DNA of 64,000 nucleotides from Martinezella lusitana (GTDB taxonomy: Bacteria > Pseudomonadota > Alphaproteobacteria > Rhizobiales > Rhizobiaceae): the NCBI RefSeq assembly GCF_010668395.1, contig NZ_WUEY01000001.1, positions 186,001 through 250,000 on the forward strand. Reading direction: 5' to 3'. The position numbers and the translations under genes were made by a program. A model generated the notes under the pieces. That model did no database searches. It was not told the origin of the DNA and saw only the letters and a program-made list of their open reading frames with translations. This document shows, in pieces, positions 1 to 9,274 of the stretch (position 1 is its first letter; the number at the start of each line of letters is the position of its first letter).

Positions 1-2
1 GC

Positions 3-494
3 GGCTCGACGGAAGTCGAAGTGAAGGAAAAGAAGGACCGCATCGACGACGCTCTCAACGCGACGCGCGCTGCTGTTCAGGAAGGCATCGTACCGGGCGG
101 CGGTACCGCTCTGCTGCGCTCTTCCACGAAGATCACCGTCAAGGGTGAGAACGACGACCAGGAAGCCGGTGTCAACATCGTTCGCCGCGCTCTGCAGGCT
201 CCTTGCCGCCAGATCGCTGAAAACGCTGGTGATGAAGCCTCCATCGTTGTCGGCAAGATCCTCGACAAGAACGAAGACAACTGGGGCTACAACGCTCAGA
301 CGGGCGTCTACGGCGACATGATCGCCATGGGCATCGTCGACCCGGTCAAGGTCGTTCGCACGGCTCTGCAGGACGCAGCTTCGGTTGCCTCGCTGCTGAT
401 CACCACCGAAGCCATGATCGCCGAGCTGCCGAAGAAGGACGCTCCGGCTATGCCGGGCGGCATGGGCGGCATGGGCGGCATGGACATGATGTGA
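3..494 (+). CDS. groEL: Chaperonin GroEL, C-terminal part (5' end outside window)
   Basis: Last 163 codons of the 60-kDa chaperonin, which folds proteins in the cytoplasm in an ATP-driven double ring with GroES. The frame is open from base 3, upstream of any start codon, so the gene enters from the left. Visible family features are the [17 protein letters not shown] stretch, the VPGGG loop, the equatorial-domain motif NAGDEASIV and the mobile Gly-Met tail ([12 protein letters not shown]) at the stop. Other rhizobia carry several groEL copies, and which paralogue this is cannot be told from the fragment. The terminal codons are repeated downstream of the stop (see repeat entry). Confidence 0.97.
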   Translation, partial: GSTEVEVKEKKDRIDDALNATRAAVQEGIVPGGGTALLRSSTKITVKGENDDQEAGVNIVRRALQAPCRQIAENAGDEASIVVGKILDKNEDNWGYNAQTGVYGDMIAMGIVDPVKVVRTALQDAASVASLLITTEAMIAELPKKDAPAMPGGMGGMGGMDMM

Positions 495-601
495 TAGGCC
501 ATCGGCCTAATCACAGGAATGTCCATAAAGCTTCGCCCATGCACTCTTAGTGCTTCAGGCCGCCAAGCGGCCTGAAGTGGCGGCATGGACATGATGTGAT
601 A
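474..601 (+). repeat. Duplicated groEL tail: 23-bp direct repeat flanking an 82-bp spacer
   Basis: Bases 474-496 (end of groEL through its stop) recur exactly at 579-601. Each copy runs straight into a small hairpin: TAGGCC/GGCCTA at 495-509 after the first, TAAGGC/GCCTTA at 600-615 after the second. The 82-bp spacer also holds a perfect 11-bp stem (arms 553-563 and 567-577, loop CAA). This looks like an old tandem duplication of the gene's 3' end; the second copy is not translated as part of GroEL. Confidence 0.8.
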
Positions 602-650
602 AGGCCTTAGCCTTATTAAGACTGTTCAATCCGGCATCCGGAATTGATGA

Positions 651-677
651 AGGGCGGCCCTCGGGCCGCCCTTTTTA
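651..677 (+). terminator. Rho-independent terminator of groEL
   Basis: A perfect 9-bp stem (AGGGCGGCC, 651-659; GGCCGCCCT, 664-672) with loop CTCG is followed by a run of five T. It lies about 155 nt after the groEL stop, beyond the duplicated tail. Confidence 0.92.
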
Positions 678-994
678 ATTGTGCAGAAATGGTACAACCG
701 CAACTGCACGCAAGTTTTCGTGATGTTGCAAATTTTGCAACTTGCCCATTGCTGTTTTCAAAAAAGCCCCTATAACTCCCAGCGCAGCGATTTTGGAGAG
801 TTAGCTGCAATACACGTAATTTTTACTTCTTTTGGACACGCTTAACCTGCGGCTTGGCATGATCATGACCTTGGGCATCGGCGCTATCCGGATTTATTAC
901 TTGAAATGACTTCATAGACTGGAGCGCCACCCCGAAAGCATCGTCGACAGCGGATCAGCAGAGCTACGGCTCCGCATTTTCGTGGCGGCGGAAC
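678..994. other. Intergenic region with a 17-bp palindrome
   Basis: No convincing gene in about 317 bases. The most notable element is the palindrome GTTGCAAATTTTGCAAC at 725-741 (two 8-bp arms around one base), in an AT-richer segment that could be a promoter/operator for the hypothetical gene that follows. No clear -35/-10 pair could be fixed by eye. Confidence 0.4.
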
Positions 995-1522
995 ATGCAG
1001 GGAGACCTTCCATCCGAAGATATAAGGAATTCGAGTGAAGCGCGCGGGGGGCCATGCGCTCATGTGGGGATTATCTTGTTCAAGATTGCCAAGGCCAATT
1101 TTTCCGTACCCTTCGCACCCGGCTCGCTGGAGTTCGACGGCAATGATCCCGACTTCCTGGCGCAGTTCTGCATTTCCGAGGGTTGGACCGGCGATCTTTC
1201 CAGCGGCATCATCAAGCTCGGACAATGGAGCACGATGCTGCATGGCCTGAATGCGTCGGAATGCGGCCTACTGAGCCTGATGCATTGTTACGACATGCAC
1301 GATCGGGTGCGTATCCTCGATCTTTTCGAACAGGCGGCGGCCGCCAATTCCTGCTTTTGCTATTCCACGACGACGCTTGGCGCCAACGGCCACCGCCAGC
1401 CGATCGTTTGCGTCGGTGAATCCGTTGCCGCCGACAAGCAGCACGTCGGCAGCATGGTCGGCGTCTTCCTGTTTCCCCGCTTCAAGCTGGAACCGGGCAG
1501 CCAGATCGCCATCCGGCAGTAG
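995..1522 (+). CDS. Hypothetical protein, possibly PAS-like
   Basis: Open frame of 175 codons with codon use like its neighbours. The central part (HCYDMHDRVRILDLFEQA then NSCFCYSTTTL) resembles the end of a PAS fold (helix H followed by strands), but I recognise no catalytic residues, and the assignment is a resemblance only. The start is uncertain: ATG at 995 has no clear Shine-Dalgarno, while GTG at 1064 has a G-run upstream and would leave 152 residues beginning just before the conserved-looking part. No membrane segments or signal peptide. It stands alone between groEL and the convergent glutathione transferase gene. Confidence 0.55.
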   Translation: MQGDLPSEDIRNSSEARGGPCAHVGIILFKIAKANFSVPFAPGSLEFDGNDPDFLAQFCISEGWTGDLSSGIIKLGQWSTMLHGLNASECGLLSLMHCYDMHDRVRILDLFEQAAAANSCFCYSTTTLGANGHRQPIVCVGESVAADKQHVGSMVGVFLFPRFKLEPGSQIAIRQ

Positions 1523-1581
1523 GCAGTAGGCCGAACCGCGATAACGGCGGCCCGAGCCGCCGCCATCGCGCCATGGCACCT

Positions 1582-2289
1582 TCAATCACGCTTCGGAATA
1601 TTGAGACCGCGCTGGCTTGCCGGGCGCGCCAGAGCACGGTCCAGCCAGGCCATGACCAAGGGGAAGCTTTCGAGTTCGAGAACCTCCCTGCCGCCATAGA
1701 AGACGTCGACACCGCGGACCCAGGGGAACGTCGTGATGTCGGCAATGGTATACTCGTCTCCCATGATCCACTGACGCCCCGCCAGGCGGCTTTCGAGCAC
1801 GCTCAACAAGCGCTTGGCTTCGTCGCGATAGCGCTCGACCGGATAGGGGTTGTTGGCGACCTTCTCGGCAGCGAATTTGAAGAAATGACCGAACTGGCCG
1901 AACATCGGCCCGACGCCGGCCATCTGGAAAAAGACCCATTCCAGCGTCTCGTAACGCCCGGCTGCATCGCCGGGAATGAGCTTGCCGGTCTTCTCCGCGA
2001 GATAGACCAGGATCGCGCCCGATTCGAACAGGCCGATCGGCTTCCCATCGGGGCCGTTGGGATCGATGATCGCCGGGATGCGGCCGTTCGGATTGAGCGA
2101 AACGAATTCGGGCGATTTCTGATCGTTGGTGCCGAAGGAGATCAGGTGCGGCTCGTAGGGCAGACCGAGTTCTTCCAGCGCGATCGATACTTTCACGCCG
2201 TTCGGCGTCGGCAGCGAATAGAGCTGGATGATGTCAGGATTGCTGGCGGGCCAGCGTTGCGTGATCGGAAAGGACGACAGATCGGCCAT
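1582..2289 (-). CDS. Glutathione S-transferase family protein, YghU/YfcG type
   Basis: 235 residues. N-terminal thioredoxin fold: LYSLPTPNGVKVSIALEE (about 23-40), cis-proline motif NGRIPAI (68-74, Pro72) and glutathione gamma-Glu binding pair ES (89-90) in FESGAILVYLAEKTGK. The all-helical C-terminal domain contains ERLAGRQWIMGDEYTIAD-like N-capping sequence (SRLAG...YTIADI). These are features of the nu-class enzymes that act as disulfide-bond reductases or peroxidases using glutathione. Cytoplasmic. It is divergent from the doxX gene with about 215 bp between them, a common redox-gene pairing, so shared regulation is possible but not shown. Confidence 0.9.
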   Translation of the reverse strand: MADLSSFPITQRWPASNPDIIQLYSLPTPNGVKVSIALEELGLPYEPHLISFGTNDQKSPEFVSLNPNGRIPAIIDPNGPDGKPIGLFESGAILVYLAEKTGKLIPGDAAGRYETLEWVFFQMAGVGPMFGQFGHFFKFAAEKVANNPYPVERYRDEAKRLLSVLESRLAGRQWIMGDEYTIADITTFPWVRGVDVFYGGREVLELESFPLVMAWLDRALARPASQRGLNIPKRD

Positions 2290-2503
2290 GGTCTTGCTCC
2301 TGAAGGCTATGATTTGGCGATTGAATTGGCGTCACCATAACCGATACGGCCCATATGGGAAGAGCGATCGCAGCGCGCCACTGTTCAATATTTGTGAACT
2401 AATTGTGCGCAGTTGTTTATCTTTTCAATTGCCTGAAAATCACGAATATCTGGCTCCAGAAATTGTCGCCACTCGATCCGAACCGAATTCACTGGAGATC
2501 GTC

Positions 2504-2947
2504 ATGTCCAATACCAATAATGTCATCATCCTTGTGGCGCGCATCCTGCTCGCCTTCATGTTCATCTTCGCCGGCTTCGGCAAGCTGACCGATCCGGCAA
2601 GCACCGCCGGCATGATCGCCGGCGCCGGCCTGCCCGCCTCGACGCTGTTGACCTACGCCGCCGGCGCTTTTGAGTTCATCACCGGCGTCTGCGTGCTGAT
2701 CGGCTTCCAGGTCCGCATCGTCGGCTGGCTGCTTGCCGCATTCTGCGTCTTCACCGGCGTCGTCTTCCACCTGCCGACCGTCAACGTTCCGGACTTCCCG
2801 GCTGCGGCCAACGGCTGGATCAACGGCCTGAACTTCGTCAACTTCCTGAAGAACATCACGCTTGCCGGCGCCTACATCATGCTCGCCATCAACGGCGCAG
2901 GCGTCTACTCGGTCGACGCACGCCGCGGCGCTTACGCAGCCGCCTGA
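2504..2947 (+). CDS. DoxX family membrane protein
   Basis: 147 residues with four hydrophobic helices (about 8-26, 45-65, 68-88 and 112-132). The N-terminal IILVARILLAFMFIFAGFGK matches the opening of DoxX/YphA proteins. The start at 2504 is set by GGAGA at 2494-2498. DoxX proteins are small inner-membrane proteins linked in several bacteria to thiol or quinone redox balance; the role here is unproven. A strong terminator follows directly. Confidence 0.88.
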   Translation: MSNTNNVIILVARILLAFMFIFAGFGKLTDPASTAGMIAGAGLPASTLLTYAAGAFEFITGVCVLIGFQVRIVGWLLAAFCVFTGVVFHLPTVNVPDFPAAANGWINGLNFVNFLKNITLAGAYIMLAINGAGVYSVDARRGAYAAA

Positions 2948-2970
2948 TCGACGGATACCCCCGAAGGCAA

Positions 2971-3001
2971 AAGGCCCGCCGATATCCCGGCGGGCCTTTT
3001 T
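2971..3001. terminator. Bidirectional terminator between doxX and hisG
   Basis: Perfect 11-bp stem (AAGGCCCGCCG 2971-2981, CGGCGGGCCTT 2988-2998, loop ATATCC) with T-run after it on the plus strand and A-run before it, so it can end transcription of doxX (+) and of the his operon (-). Confidence 0.9.
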
Positions 3002-3024
3002 GCGTGAATAACGGAACCGAGAAA

Positions 3025-3720
3025 TCAGAGCGCGTTGCGCACGGCCGAAACGATGCGCTGGACTATCGGATCGCCGTCGTGGCTCTGCTTGCGGGCGCGC
3101 ACCAGGCAAGCTTCCGAGCGCAGGATGATGCCATCCGACAGGATCTTCAGATGGTTCGCCCGCAGGGTCGAGCCGGTGGAGGTGATGTCGACGATGATAT
3201 CGGCGGAGCCCGCAGCCGGCGCCCCTTCGGTGGCGCCGAGGCTTTCGACGATGCGATAGAGCTGGATGCCGTGCTGGCTGGAGAAGAACTGCTGCGTCAG
3301 CCGCCAGTATTTCGTGGCGACGGTCAGCCTGTGGCCATGACGGGTGCGAAAATCGGCGGCGACGTCGCCGAGGTCGGCCATGGTATCGACATCGAGCCAG
3401 ATCTCCGGCACCGCGACGACGACATCGGCATGGCCGAAGCCGAGCCTTGCGCAGAATTCGACGCGGCGGTCGGCCTCCGCCATGCCCTCGCGCACGAGGT
3501 CTTCGCCGGTAATGCCGAAATCGACGCTGCCATTGCCGATCTCGCGCGAGATTTCCGAGGCCGACAGGAAAGCAATCTCGACGCCATCCCAGCCTTCGAC
3601 GCGGCCGCGATAGGAGCGGTCATTGCCGACGGCGACGATGGGCATGCCGGCCCGCTCGAAGACGGCCGCGCAATCATCCTTCATCCGGCCCTTGGAGGGC
3701 AGCGCTATGGTGATGGTCAT
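3025..3720 (-). CDS. hisG: ATP phosphoribosyltransferase catalytic subunit, short form
   Basis: 231 residues, first enzyme of histidine biosynthesis (ATP + PRPP to phosphoribosyl-ATP). It begins [13 protein letters not shown], has the [10 protein letters not shown] segment (about 77-86), and the PRPP-binding loop [14 protein letters not shown] near 180-193. It lacks the C-terminal ACT-like regulatory domain of long HisG, so it must work with HisZ. Its ATG overlaps the hisZ stop by four bases (ATGA), which suggests translational coupling and fixed stoichiometry. Confidence 0.96.
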   Translation of the reverse strand: MTITIALPSKGRMKDDCAAVFERAGMPIVAVGNDRSYRGRVEGWDGVEIAFLSASEISREIGNGSVDFGITGEDLVREGMAEADRRVEFCARLGFGHADVVVAVPEIWLDVDTMADLGDVAADFRTRHGHRLTVATKYWRLTQQFFSSQHGIQLYRIVESLGATEGAPAAGSADIIVDITSTGSTLRANHLKILSDGIILRSEACLVRARKQSHDGDPIVQRIVSAVRNAL

Positions 3721-4838
3721 CGGGCAGCCCTCGCGGTTTCGATGCGATCGAGCCAGAGCGCGAAGCCGACGGCAGGAATACGGTCCCTGGCGCCGAGCAG
3801 GGTCATCAGCCGGTCGAAGCGGCCGCCGCCGGCCAGCACCGCGCTCGATCCTTCCACCGTCACCTCGAAGACGAGGCCGGTATAATAGTCGAGCGGGCGG
3901 CCGAAGGCGGCGCGATAGTCGATCTTGGAGGCATCGACGCCGGCATTGGCCAATGCCGCGACCCGCGCATCGAAGCTTTCCAGGGCGCTGCCCAGCTTCA
4001 GGCCCGCGGCATCGGCAAAGCCTGCCAGTGTGGCAGAGGCGTCCGCCAAGGGCACGCTCAGGGACAGAAACTCCTCCAACACGAGGAAGGCGGCGTCATC
4101 GAGCCGCGTTTCCGACAGGACCAGCTTCTCGCGGAGGCGCCGGGCGATTTCCTGCGGCGAGCGGCTGGCATTGGTGGAATAGCCGGTTGCCTGCATGGTG
4201 GCGTCGATGTGCTTGACCAGCCCCTGCTCGTCGCCGCGGTTGAGAAAATCAAGAACATGCGCATCGAGGCCGGTGACCGGCTGCGGGCTTGCCAGACGCG
4301 CCAGAAGGGTTTCGAGCTGCATCATGTTGCCGAAGGCGTGGATCAGCCGCTTCTGCCAGCCGGACGGCAGCCCCAGTGCCTGGACGACGGCTTCGAACAC
4401 GGCCTGATCGCCCAGCGTCACGGAAAGCGGTTTTCCCGGGACGAGCCGGTTCAGGATGCCGATGGCGTCGCCGATGGCGCGGGCGTCGGCGCTTGCCGTA
4501 TCGCCGTCGCCCAGATCCTCGATGCCGGCCTGATAGAACTCATGGCCGCCTTCGCGGCGCTGGCGAAAGATCTCGCCGAGATAGGAATAGCGCTTCGGCG
4601 TGCCGGTGGCGGTTTCGATATGGCGCAGGCAGACGGGGATGGTGAATTCCGGGCGCAGGCAGAGGCTGGCGCCGGTCTCGCTTTCGGTCATGAAGATGCG
4701 GCGGCGAAGATCCTCGCCGGCCATGTCGAGAAACGGCTCGGCCGGCTGGATGATGGGCGTATCCACCCTCTCCGTCCGGCGGCCGATAAACTCGTCCAAC
4801 AGATCGCCGGCAAAATCCGGGAGGTTGATCAGGGGCAT
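3717..4838 (-). CDS. hisZ: ATP phosphoribosyltransferase regulatory subunit HisZ
   Basis: 373 residues, a paralogue of the histidyl-tRNA synthetase catalytic core that has lost aminoacylation and instead binds HisG and confers histidine feedback control. Class-II synthetase motifs remain: motif-2 region [15 protein letters not shown], then [22 protein letters not shown], and a late [13 protein letters not shown]. Lacks the anticodon-binding domain of real HisRS. It follows hisS in the same direction, separated by a repeat element, and overlaps hisG by four bases. Confidence 0.95.
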   Translation of the reverse strand: MPLINLPDFAGDLLDEFIGRRTERVDTPIIQPAEPFLDMAGEDLRRRIFMTESETGASLCLRPEFTIPVCLRHIETATGTPKRYSYLGEIFRQRREGGHEFYQAGIEDLGDGDTASADARAIGDAIGILNRLVPGKPLSVTLGDQAVFEAVVQALGLPSGWQKRLIHAFGNMMQLETLLARLASPQPVTGLDAHVLDFLNRGDEQGLVKHIDATMQATGYSTNASRSPQEIARRLREKLVLSETRLDDAAFLVLEEFLSLSVPLADASATLAGFADAAGLKLGSALESFDARVAALANAGVDASKIDYRAAFGRPLDYYTGLVFEVTVEGSSAVLAGGGRFDRLMTLLGARDRIPAVGFALWLDRIETARAAR

Positions 4839-4860
4839 GGGATCAGACCTCTACCAAAGT

Positions 4861-5020
4861 CCCTCATCCGGCCTGTCGGCCACCTTCTCCCCGTTTGGAC
4901 GGAGAGAAGGGGATGGGCGCGCTTTCCGTCATCCCGAACCTTTGCGAGAATCGATGGGCTACTGCGAAAAAGGTCGTTCCCTCTCCCCGCCAGCGGGGAG
5001 TGGGCTAGGGTGAGGGGCAA
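4861..5020. repeat. Rhizobial intergenic mosaic (RIME-like) element, copy 1
   Basis: Element of about 160 bp bounded by CCCTCATCCGGC and CTAGGGTGAGGGGCAA, with two palindromes: CTTCTCCCCGT...GGAGAGAAGG on the left and CTCTCCCCGC...GCGGGGAG on the right. A related copy lies at 18336-18512 in the glc operon. Sits in the hisS-hisZ gap; no coding potential. The name RIME-like is from memory of this class of rhizobial repeats. Confidence 0.8.
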
Positions 5021-5030
5021 AGCCACGCAC

Positions 5031-6554
5031 TCAGACATTCCCGAGCGCCCTCTTCCGGTCTTCCGCCTGTGCCGCCAGTATTTCCAATACCTTGGCGACC
5101 AATTCTGCCTCCGGCACGACATCCTGCGCGACGCGGGCCTCGCGCCAGCTGGCATTGTCCTCGATCTCGCCGGAGAGGCGCTTGCCCTCGATCAGGTCCT
5201 TGAGCTGGACGACACCCTGGGCGCGCTCGTCGCCACCCTGGATGATGGCGATCGGGCAGCCGCGACGATCGGCATATTTCAGCTGGTTGCCGAACTTCTT
5301 CCAGTTGCCCTGGAACATTTCCGCACGGATGCCGGCAGCGCGCAGCTGCTGCGTGAAGCGCTGGTAGCGCCCCATGGCGTCGACATCGCCGTCCATGACG
5401 GTGACGAGGACCGGCTCGATCACCTCTTCCACGCCAAGCTTGCCGAGGTTCTTCAGCGCCGTCATCAGGCGCGAGACGCCGATGGAGAAGCCGGTGGCCG
5501 GCACAGGCTGGCCCATGAAGCGCGAGACGAGCCCGTCGTAACGACCGCCGCCGCCGACCGAGCCGAAGACGACCTTTTCGCCCTTCTCGTTGGTGACGTC
5601 GAACAGCAGTTCGGCCTCATAGACGGGGCCGGTGTAATATTCGAGGCCACGCACGACCGACGGATCGATCTTGATGCGATCCGCCTGGTAGCCGGCGCTG
5701 GTGACGAGGCTACCGATGAAATTCAGCTCGTCGACGCCCTCGACGCCCTTGGACGTGCCGGCAACCAGCTCGGCGAGCCGGACGGCATTTTCGGCGTAGT
5801 CCTTGATGCCGACGAAGAAGAGCACCTTGTCGATCTGATCGGCATCGAGGCCGGCGCCCTTGGTGAAATCGCCGGATTCGTCCTTGCGGCCGGGGCCGAG
5901 CAGCAGCGCCACCCCTTCCGGGCCGAACTTGTCGAGCTTGTCGATGGCGCGCAGCACGTTGAGGCGCTGGGCGGCCTTGTCATCGCCGCCGAGGCCGATC
6001 GCTTCCAGAACGCCGTCGAGAACCTTGCGGTTGTTGACGCGGATCACATAGTCGCCGCGCTTGATGCCGAGGGCTTCCAGCGTATCGGCCATCATCATGC
6101 ACATCTCGGCATCGGCCTGCACGCCCGGCGCACCGACGGTATCGGCATCGAACTGCATGAACTGGCGGAAGCGGCCCGGGCCCGGCTTCTCGTTGCGGAA
6201 GACGTAGCCGGCGCGATAGGTGCGGTAGGGAAGCTGGATCTCGTTGAAATTCTCGGCGACATGGCGGGCCAGCGGCGCCGTCAGATCGTAGCGCAGCGAC
6301 ATCCACTGCTCGTCGTCGTCCTGAAGCGAGAACACGCCTTCGTTCGGCCGGTCGCTGTCGGGCAGGAACTTGCCGAGCGCATCGGTATATTCGAACAGCG
6401 GCGTTTCGACGGGATCGAAACCATAATGCTCGTATACCCTACGGATCTTTGCGGTCATCTCGTTGACGGCGCGAATATCGCTGGCCGAACGATCGACAAA
6501 GCCACGCGGCAGGCGGGCCTTGAGCTTCTGCGGTTTCTTTTGTTTGTCGCTCAT
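5031..6554 (-). CDS. hisS: Histidyl-tRNA synthetase
   Basis: 507 residues; charges tRNA-His with histidine in the cytoplasm. Class-II motifs are visible: motif 1 region after [15 protein letters not shown], motif 2 in [16 protein letters not shown] and [20 protein letters not shown], the HisA-type loop [12 protein letters not shown], and motif 3 in GGGGRYDGL...[11 protein letters not shown]-terminal anticodon-binding domain (PVLVTVMD onwards) is present. Probable first gene of hisS-hisZ-hisG. Confidence 0.97.
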   Translation of the reverse strand: MSDKQKKPQKLKARLPRGFVDRSASDIRAVNEMTAKIRRVYEHYGFDPVETPLFEYTDALGKFLPDSDRPNEGVFSLQDDDEQWMSLRYDLTAPLARHVAENFNEIQLPYRTYRAGYVFRNEKPGPGRFRQFMQFDADTVGAPGVQADAEMCMMMADTLEALGIKRGDYVIRVNNRKVLDGVLEAIGLGGDDKAAQRLNVLRAIDKLDKFGPEGVALLLGPGRKDESGDFTKGAGLDADQIDKVLFFVGIKDYAENAVRLAELVAGTSKGVEGVDELNFIGSLVTSAGYQADRIKIDPSVVRGLEYYTGPVYEAELLFDVTNEKGEKVVFGSVGGGGRYDGLVSRFMGQPVPATGFSIGVSRLMTALKNLGKLGVEEVIEPVLVTVMDGDVDAMGRYQRFTQQLRAAGIRAEMFQGNWKKFGNQLKYADRRGCPIAIIQGGDERAQGVVQLKDLIEGKRLSGEIEDNASWREARVAQDVVPEAELVAKVLEILAAQAEDRKRALGNV

Positions 6555-6679
6555 CTGTAGGGTAATCCGGTACGGGAACAGTGGCGGTTAACTAGCGGAT
6601 TGGGCGGAATGCGGCAAGGATTGTTATATGTTAGCGACCGACAAAACCGACAAAAACCAGCGAAGGCGGCATAGAGACC

Positions 6680-7207
6680 ATGCCATATGCGATCGTTTTG
6701 AAATGCACTGATGACAGCGCCGCTCCGGTTTTGAATCTCTGGCAGGAGGCCAGCAGGTTCGAAACCTCTCCGTCGATGCAAGCCCTGAACTATCCGCCGC
6801 ATCTGACGCTGGCCGTCTATCAGGACATCGCCTTGCCCTCACTGTTCGCCGCGGCACGCAACGTCTTCGACAAGATGCCGCCCCTGTCGATTGAATTTTC
6901 CGGTATCGGCCATTTTCCAAACGAGATGCTGGTGCTTTGGGCACGTCCCGCGGACGATCGCGTCTTGAGGCGGATACACAGCGCCATTCACGATGAGATC
7001 GACCCTGCCCTTTGCCACGAGCATTCCCGTCCGGATCGCTGGCAGCCGCATTGCACCATTGCAATGAAAATTCCCGCCGGCGCCACGGAGGAGGCGTTGA
7101 AATGGGCGGCGGGAACGCCGGCGCGATTTGCGCTCGTCTTCGACGCGGTGGATTGTCTGAGCTTTCCTCCGGTTGAAATCTTGCAAGAAGTCAAACTGCT
7201 GCCCTGA
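6680..7207 (+). CDS. 2H phosphoesterase (2'-5' RNA ligase family)
   Basis: 175 residues with the two H-x-T signatures of the 2H superfamily, HLT at 41-43 and HCT at 124-126, in two similarly sized halves. Family members hydrolyse or ligate 2'-5' or cyclic phosphodiester bonds in RNA or nucleotides; the substrate cannot be inferred. Cytoplasmic, no signal peptide. Divergent from hisS with a 125-bp shared upstream region. Confidence 0.85.
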   Translation: MPYAIVLKCTDDSAAPVLNLWQEASRFETSPSMQALNYPPHLTLAVYQDIALPSLFAAARNVFDKMPPLSIEFSGIGHFPNEMLVLWARPADDRVLRRIHSAIHDEIDPALCHEHSRPDRWQPHCTIAMKIPAGATEEALKWAAGTPARFALVFDAVDCLSFPPVEILQEVKLLP

Positions 7208-7276
7208 TCGGCCGCCAGTGTCCAGACGACGCAGTTTGCACTTGCCTTCGCGGGCTACACGGCTAGGTTTCTGTTC

Positions 7277-7654
7277 ATGCGCTTGCTTGCGATCCTGACA
7301 ATGCTGGTTGCCTGGTTGCTCTACGGTGCCATGCCGGCGCTGGCGAATTGTCCTGTCTGCGATTCCGCCGCGGCGATGCCTGCGACTGCGAGCATGAACA
7401 TGCATCAAGGCATGGCGGATATGCCCGGAATGGCTGGCCATGGCGATATGGCCGAACATCAGGGGAAGAAGCCGGAAAACCCCTGTACTGGCGGGATGGC
7501 GCATGTGGCCTCCTGTGCTGCCTGCCTCGCCTTGACGCCGGCACTTGCGGCCGCAAGCGGCAAGCAAACATTCTCCTATCCGGCGCCCATGCAGGGGCAG
7601 CGTCTTGCCGGCTCGCGTCCGCAGCCGATGGCACCCCCTCCCCGTTTCGCCTGA
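7277..7654 (+). CDS. Secreted Met/His/Cys-rich protein, probable metal handling
   Basis: 125 residues. A Sec signal peptide (about 1-23, ending ALA-NC) is followed by CPVC (25-28), a stretch rich in Met and His (about 39-61, [18 protein letters not shown]) and a CTGG...CAAC group (Cys70, 80, 83). Met/His/Cys clusters of this kind bind copper in periplasmic proteins, and the next gene is a DUF305 protein of a family tied to copper tolerance; copper is therefore the best guess. I do not recognise a named family. The tail is proline-rich. Confidence 0.7.
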   Translation: MRLLAILTMLVAWLLYGAMPALANCPVCDSAAAMPATASMNMHQGMADMPGMAGHGDMAEHQGKKPENPCTGGMAHVASCAACLALTPALAAASGKQTFSYPAPMQGQRLAGSRPQPMAPPPRFA

Positions 7655-7728
7655 GGATTATTTGCATCCATCCAGCGAGCGGCCTCCCGCTCGGATTCAG
7701 ATACCGTCCGGAAACGGAAAGGACACCC

Positions 7729-8097
7729 ATGTCTACTTCTAAATCGCTGATCCTCGCCGGCCTATTTGCCCTCACCCTCACCCTTCCTGCCTTGGCCGAC
7801 GACATGTCGGGCATGGATATGAGCAAGCCGATGGGCGACCAGGGCGCTTCCAGCAAGGCTTACAACGATGCCATGAGCAAGATGCACAAGGACATGATGC
7901 TCACCTACAGCGGCGACGCCGACGCCGATTTCGTCCGCGGCATGATCCCGCACCATCAAGGCGCGATCGACATGGCCAAGATCGAGCTGAAATACGGCAA
8001 GGACCCCGAACTGCGCAAACTGGCCCAAGGCGTCATCACCGCGCAGGAAGCCGAGATCAAGGAGATGAAAGCCTGGCTGAAGAAGCACGGCAAGTAA
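7729..8097 (+). CDS. DUF305 (CopM-like) periplasmic protein
   Basis: 122 residues. The start at ATG 7729 is backed by GAAAGGA about 7 nt upstream and gives a clean Sec signal peptide (1-23, ALA-DD). Mature protein begins with DMSGMDMS and carries the DUF305 hallmark [17 protein letters not shown] (His75-His76), with a C-terminal helical half. Family members are four-helix periplasmic proteins; some bind copper through Met/His residues. A small hairpin (7676-7693, CGAGCGG/CCGCTCG) lies in the 74-bp gap after the preceding Met/His-rich gene, which is probably cotranscribed. Confidence 0.88.
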   Translation: MSTSKSLILAGLFALTLTLPALADDMSGMDMSKPMGDQGASSKAYNDAMSKMHKDMMLTYSGDADADFVRGMIPHHQGAIDMAKIELKYGKDPELRKLAQGVITAQEAEIKEMKAWLKKHGK

Positions 8098-8261
8098 TTC
8101 ATCGAAAGACGAGAGGCGGCGTCTGCGTCGCCTCTCTCACCGCCCGGAAACGGCCGAGAGAAGAGCCTGTCCTGCCGGTCTGAAACGGCGCTGTATTGGC
8201 AAGGCAGAGCCGCGTATTCGCCGAGGCGCCCGCATCCGGGACGGCCCCAATTGTCATACGC

Positions 8262-9164
8262 TCAATCCATGACCTCGGGCAGGCGCGCGGCCAGCAGGTC
8301 GATCACTGCGCGCATCTTCAATGAAAGCTGCGGCGTCTGCGGCCAGACGGCATAGACGTTGACCTCGCGGCTGGAAACAGTCTTCAGCGCCGGCGCGAGC
8401 GTGCCGGCGGCCACGTAGTCGCGCACCAGCCAGCAGGGCAGCCACGCAATTCCCATTCCCGATGCCGCCGCGTCCGCGATGACCTCCAGATCGTCAAGGC
8501 GCAGCCGCGTTTCCGGAAAATAGTCGACGGCCGTGCCGTCATTCTCCAGCAGAGCCCATCTCTTCGTCTCGCCCGATCTCGCATAGACGATCAGGTCGTG
8601 ACCATCGAGATCGGCAATGGTTCGCGGCGCACCTCTCGCGGCAAGATAATCCGGCGATGCGCACAGCATCATGCGATGGACGGCGATCTTGCGCGCGGCG
8701 AGGCCGGCTTCGTCGCGCAGCACGCCGTTGCGGATGGCAAGATCGAAACCTTCGTCGAAAAGATCGACCACGCGATCGCTGAAGGAGAGATCCAGTTCGA
8801 GCTTGGGGTGCATGCGGGCAAGCTCCAGCAGCAGCGGCGCCGCGCAGCGCCGGCCGAAGAGCACGGGCATGGAGATGCGCAGGCGTCCCGTAACCTCGCG
8901 TTTGCCCGATTCCAGCATGGCCTCGCCCGATTGTATCTCGTCCAGCGCCCGGCGGCAGCGCTCGTAGAAGGCCTGACCTTCGTCCGTCAGGCTCTGCATG
9001 CGGGTGGTGCGGTGAAACAGGCGCACGTTCAGACGCCTCTCCAGCTTCGCGATGGTCTTGCCGATCGCCGAGCGCGACAGGTTCAGGCGTGCCGCCGCCG
9101 ACGAAAAGCCGCCGGCCTCGACCGCCTCTACAAATTCCGGAATGCCGCTGAACATGTCATTCAT
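8262..9164 (-). CDS. LysR-family transcriptional regulator
   Basis: 300 residues: N-terminal winged helix-turn-helix (FVEAVEAGGFSSAAARLNLSRSAIGKTIAKLE-type sequence, about 8-42) and a periplasmic-binding-like effector domain (about 90-295, with AIRNGVLRDEAGL). Start at 9164 chosen because GAAGGAA lies 9 nt upstream; an inner ATG at 9155 is less favoured. It diverges from the zinc-free MDR oxidoreductase gene, its likely target. Confidence 0.93.
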   Translation of the reverse strand: MNDMFSGIPEFVEAVEAGGFSSAAARLNLSRSAIGKTIAKLERRLNVRLFHRTTRMQSLTDEGQAFYERCRRALDEIQSGEAMLESGKREVTGRLRISMPVLFGRRCAAPLLLELARMHPKLELDLSFSDRVVDLFDEGFDLAIRNGVLRDEAGLAARKIAVHRMMLCASPDYLAARGAPRTIADLDGHDLIVYARSGETKRWALLENDGTAVDYFPETRLRLDDLEVIADAAASGMGIAWLPCWLVRDYVAAGTLAPALKTVSSREVNVYAVWPQTPQLSLKMRAVIDLLAARLPEVMD

Positions 9165-9274
9165 GACGATTGCTTCCTTCGGGGAACCAGTTAGCGGAAA
9201 TAATATCGCCACTGGCGATGCGGAGGCAACGATATAGTAGGCCCATTGCTTCCTATTCCTCTCAGGAGATCATG

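Noticed and set aside
1035..1250. GTG-started frame with good AAGGA site inside the PAS-like gene
   Set aside because: Product is Arg/Pro/Ser-rich with a stop soon after; the neighbouring frame is longer with better protein character.
4209..6560. 783-codon open frame on the plus strand opposite hisZ and hisS
   Set aside because: Opposite-strand frame to two certain synthetase-family genes; its open length follows from high-GC codon use, and the product has no recognisable motif.
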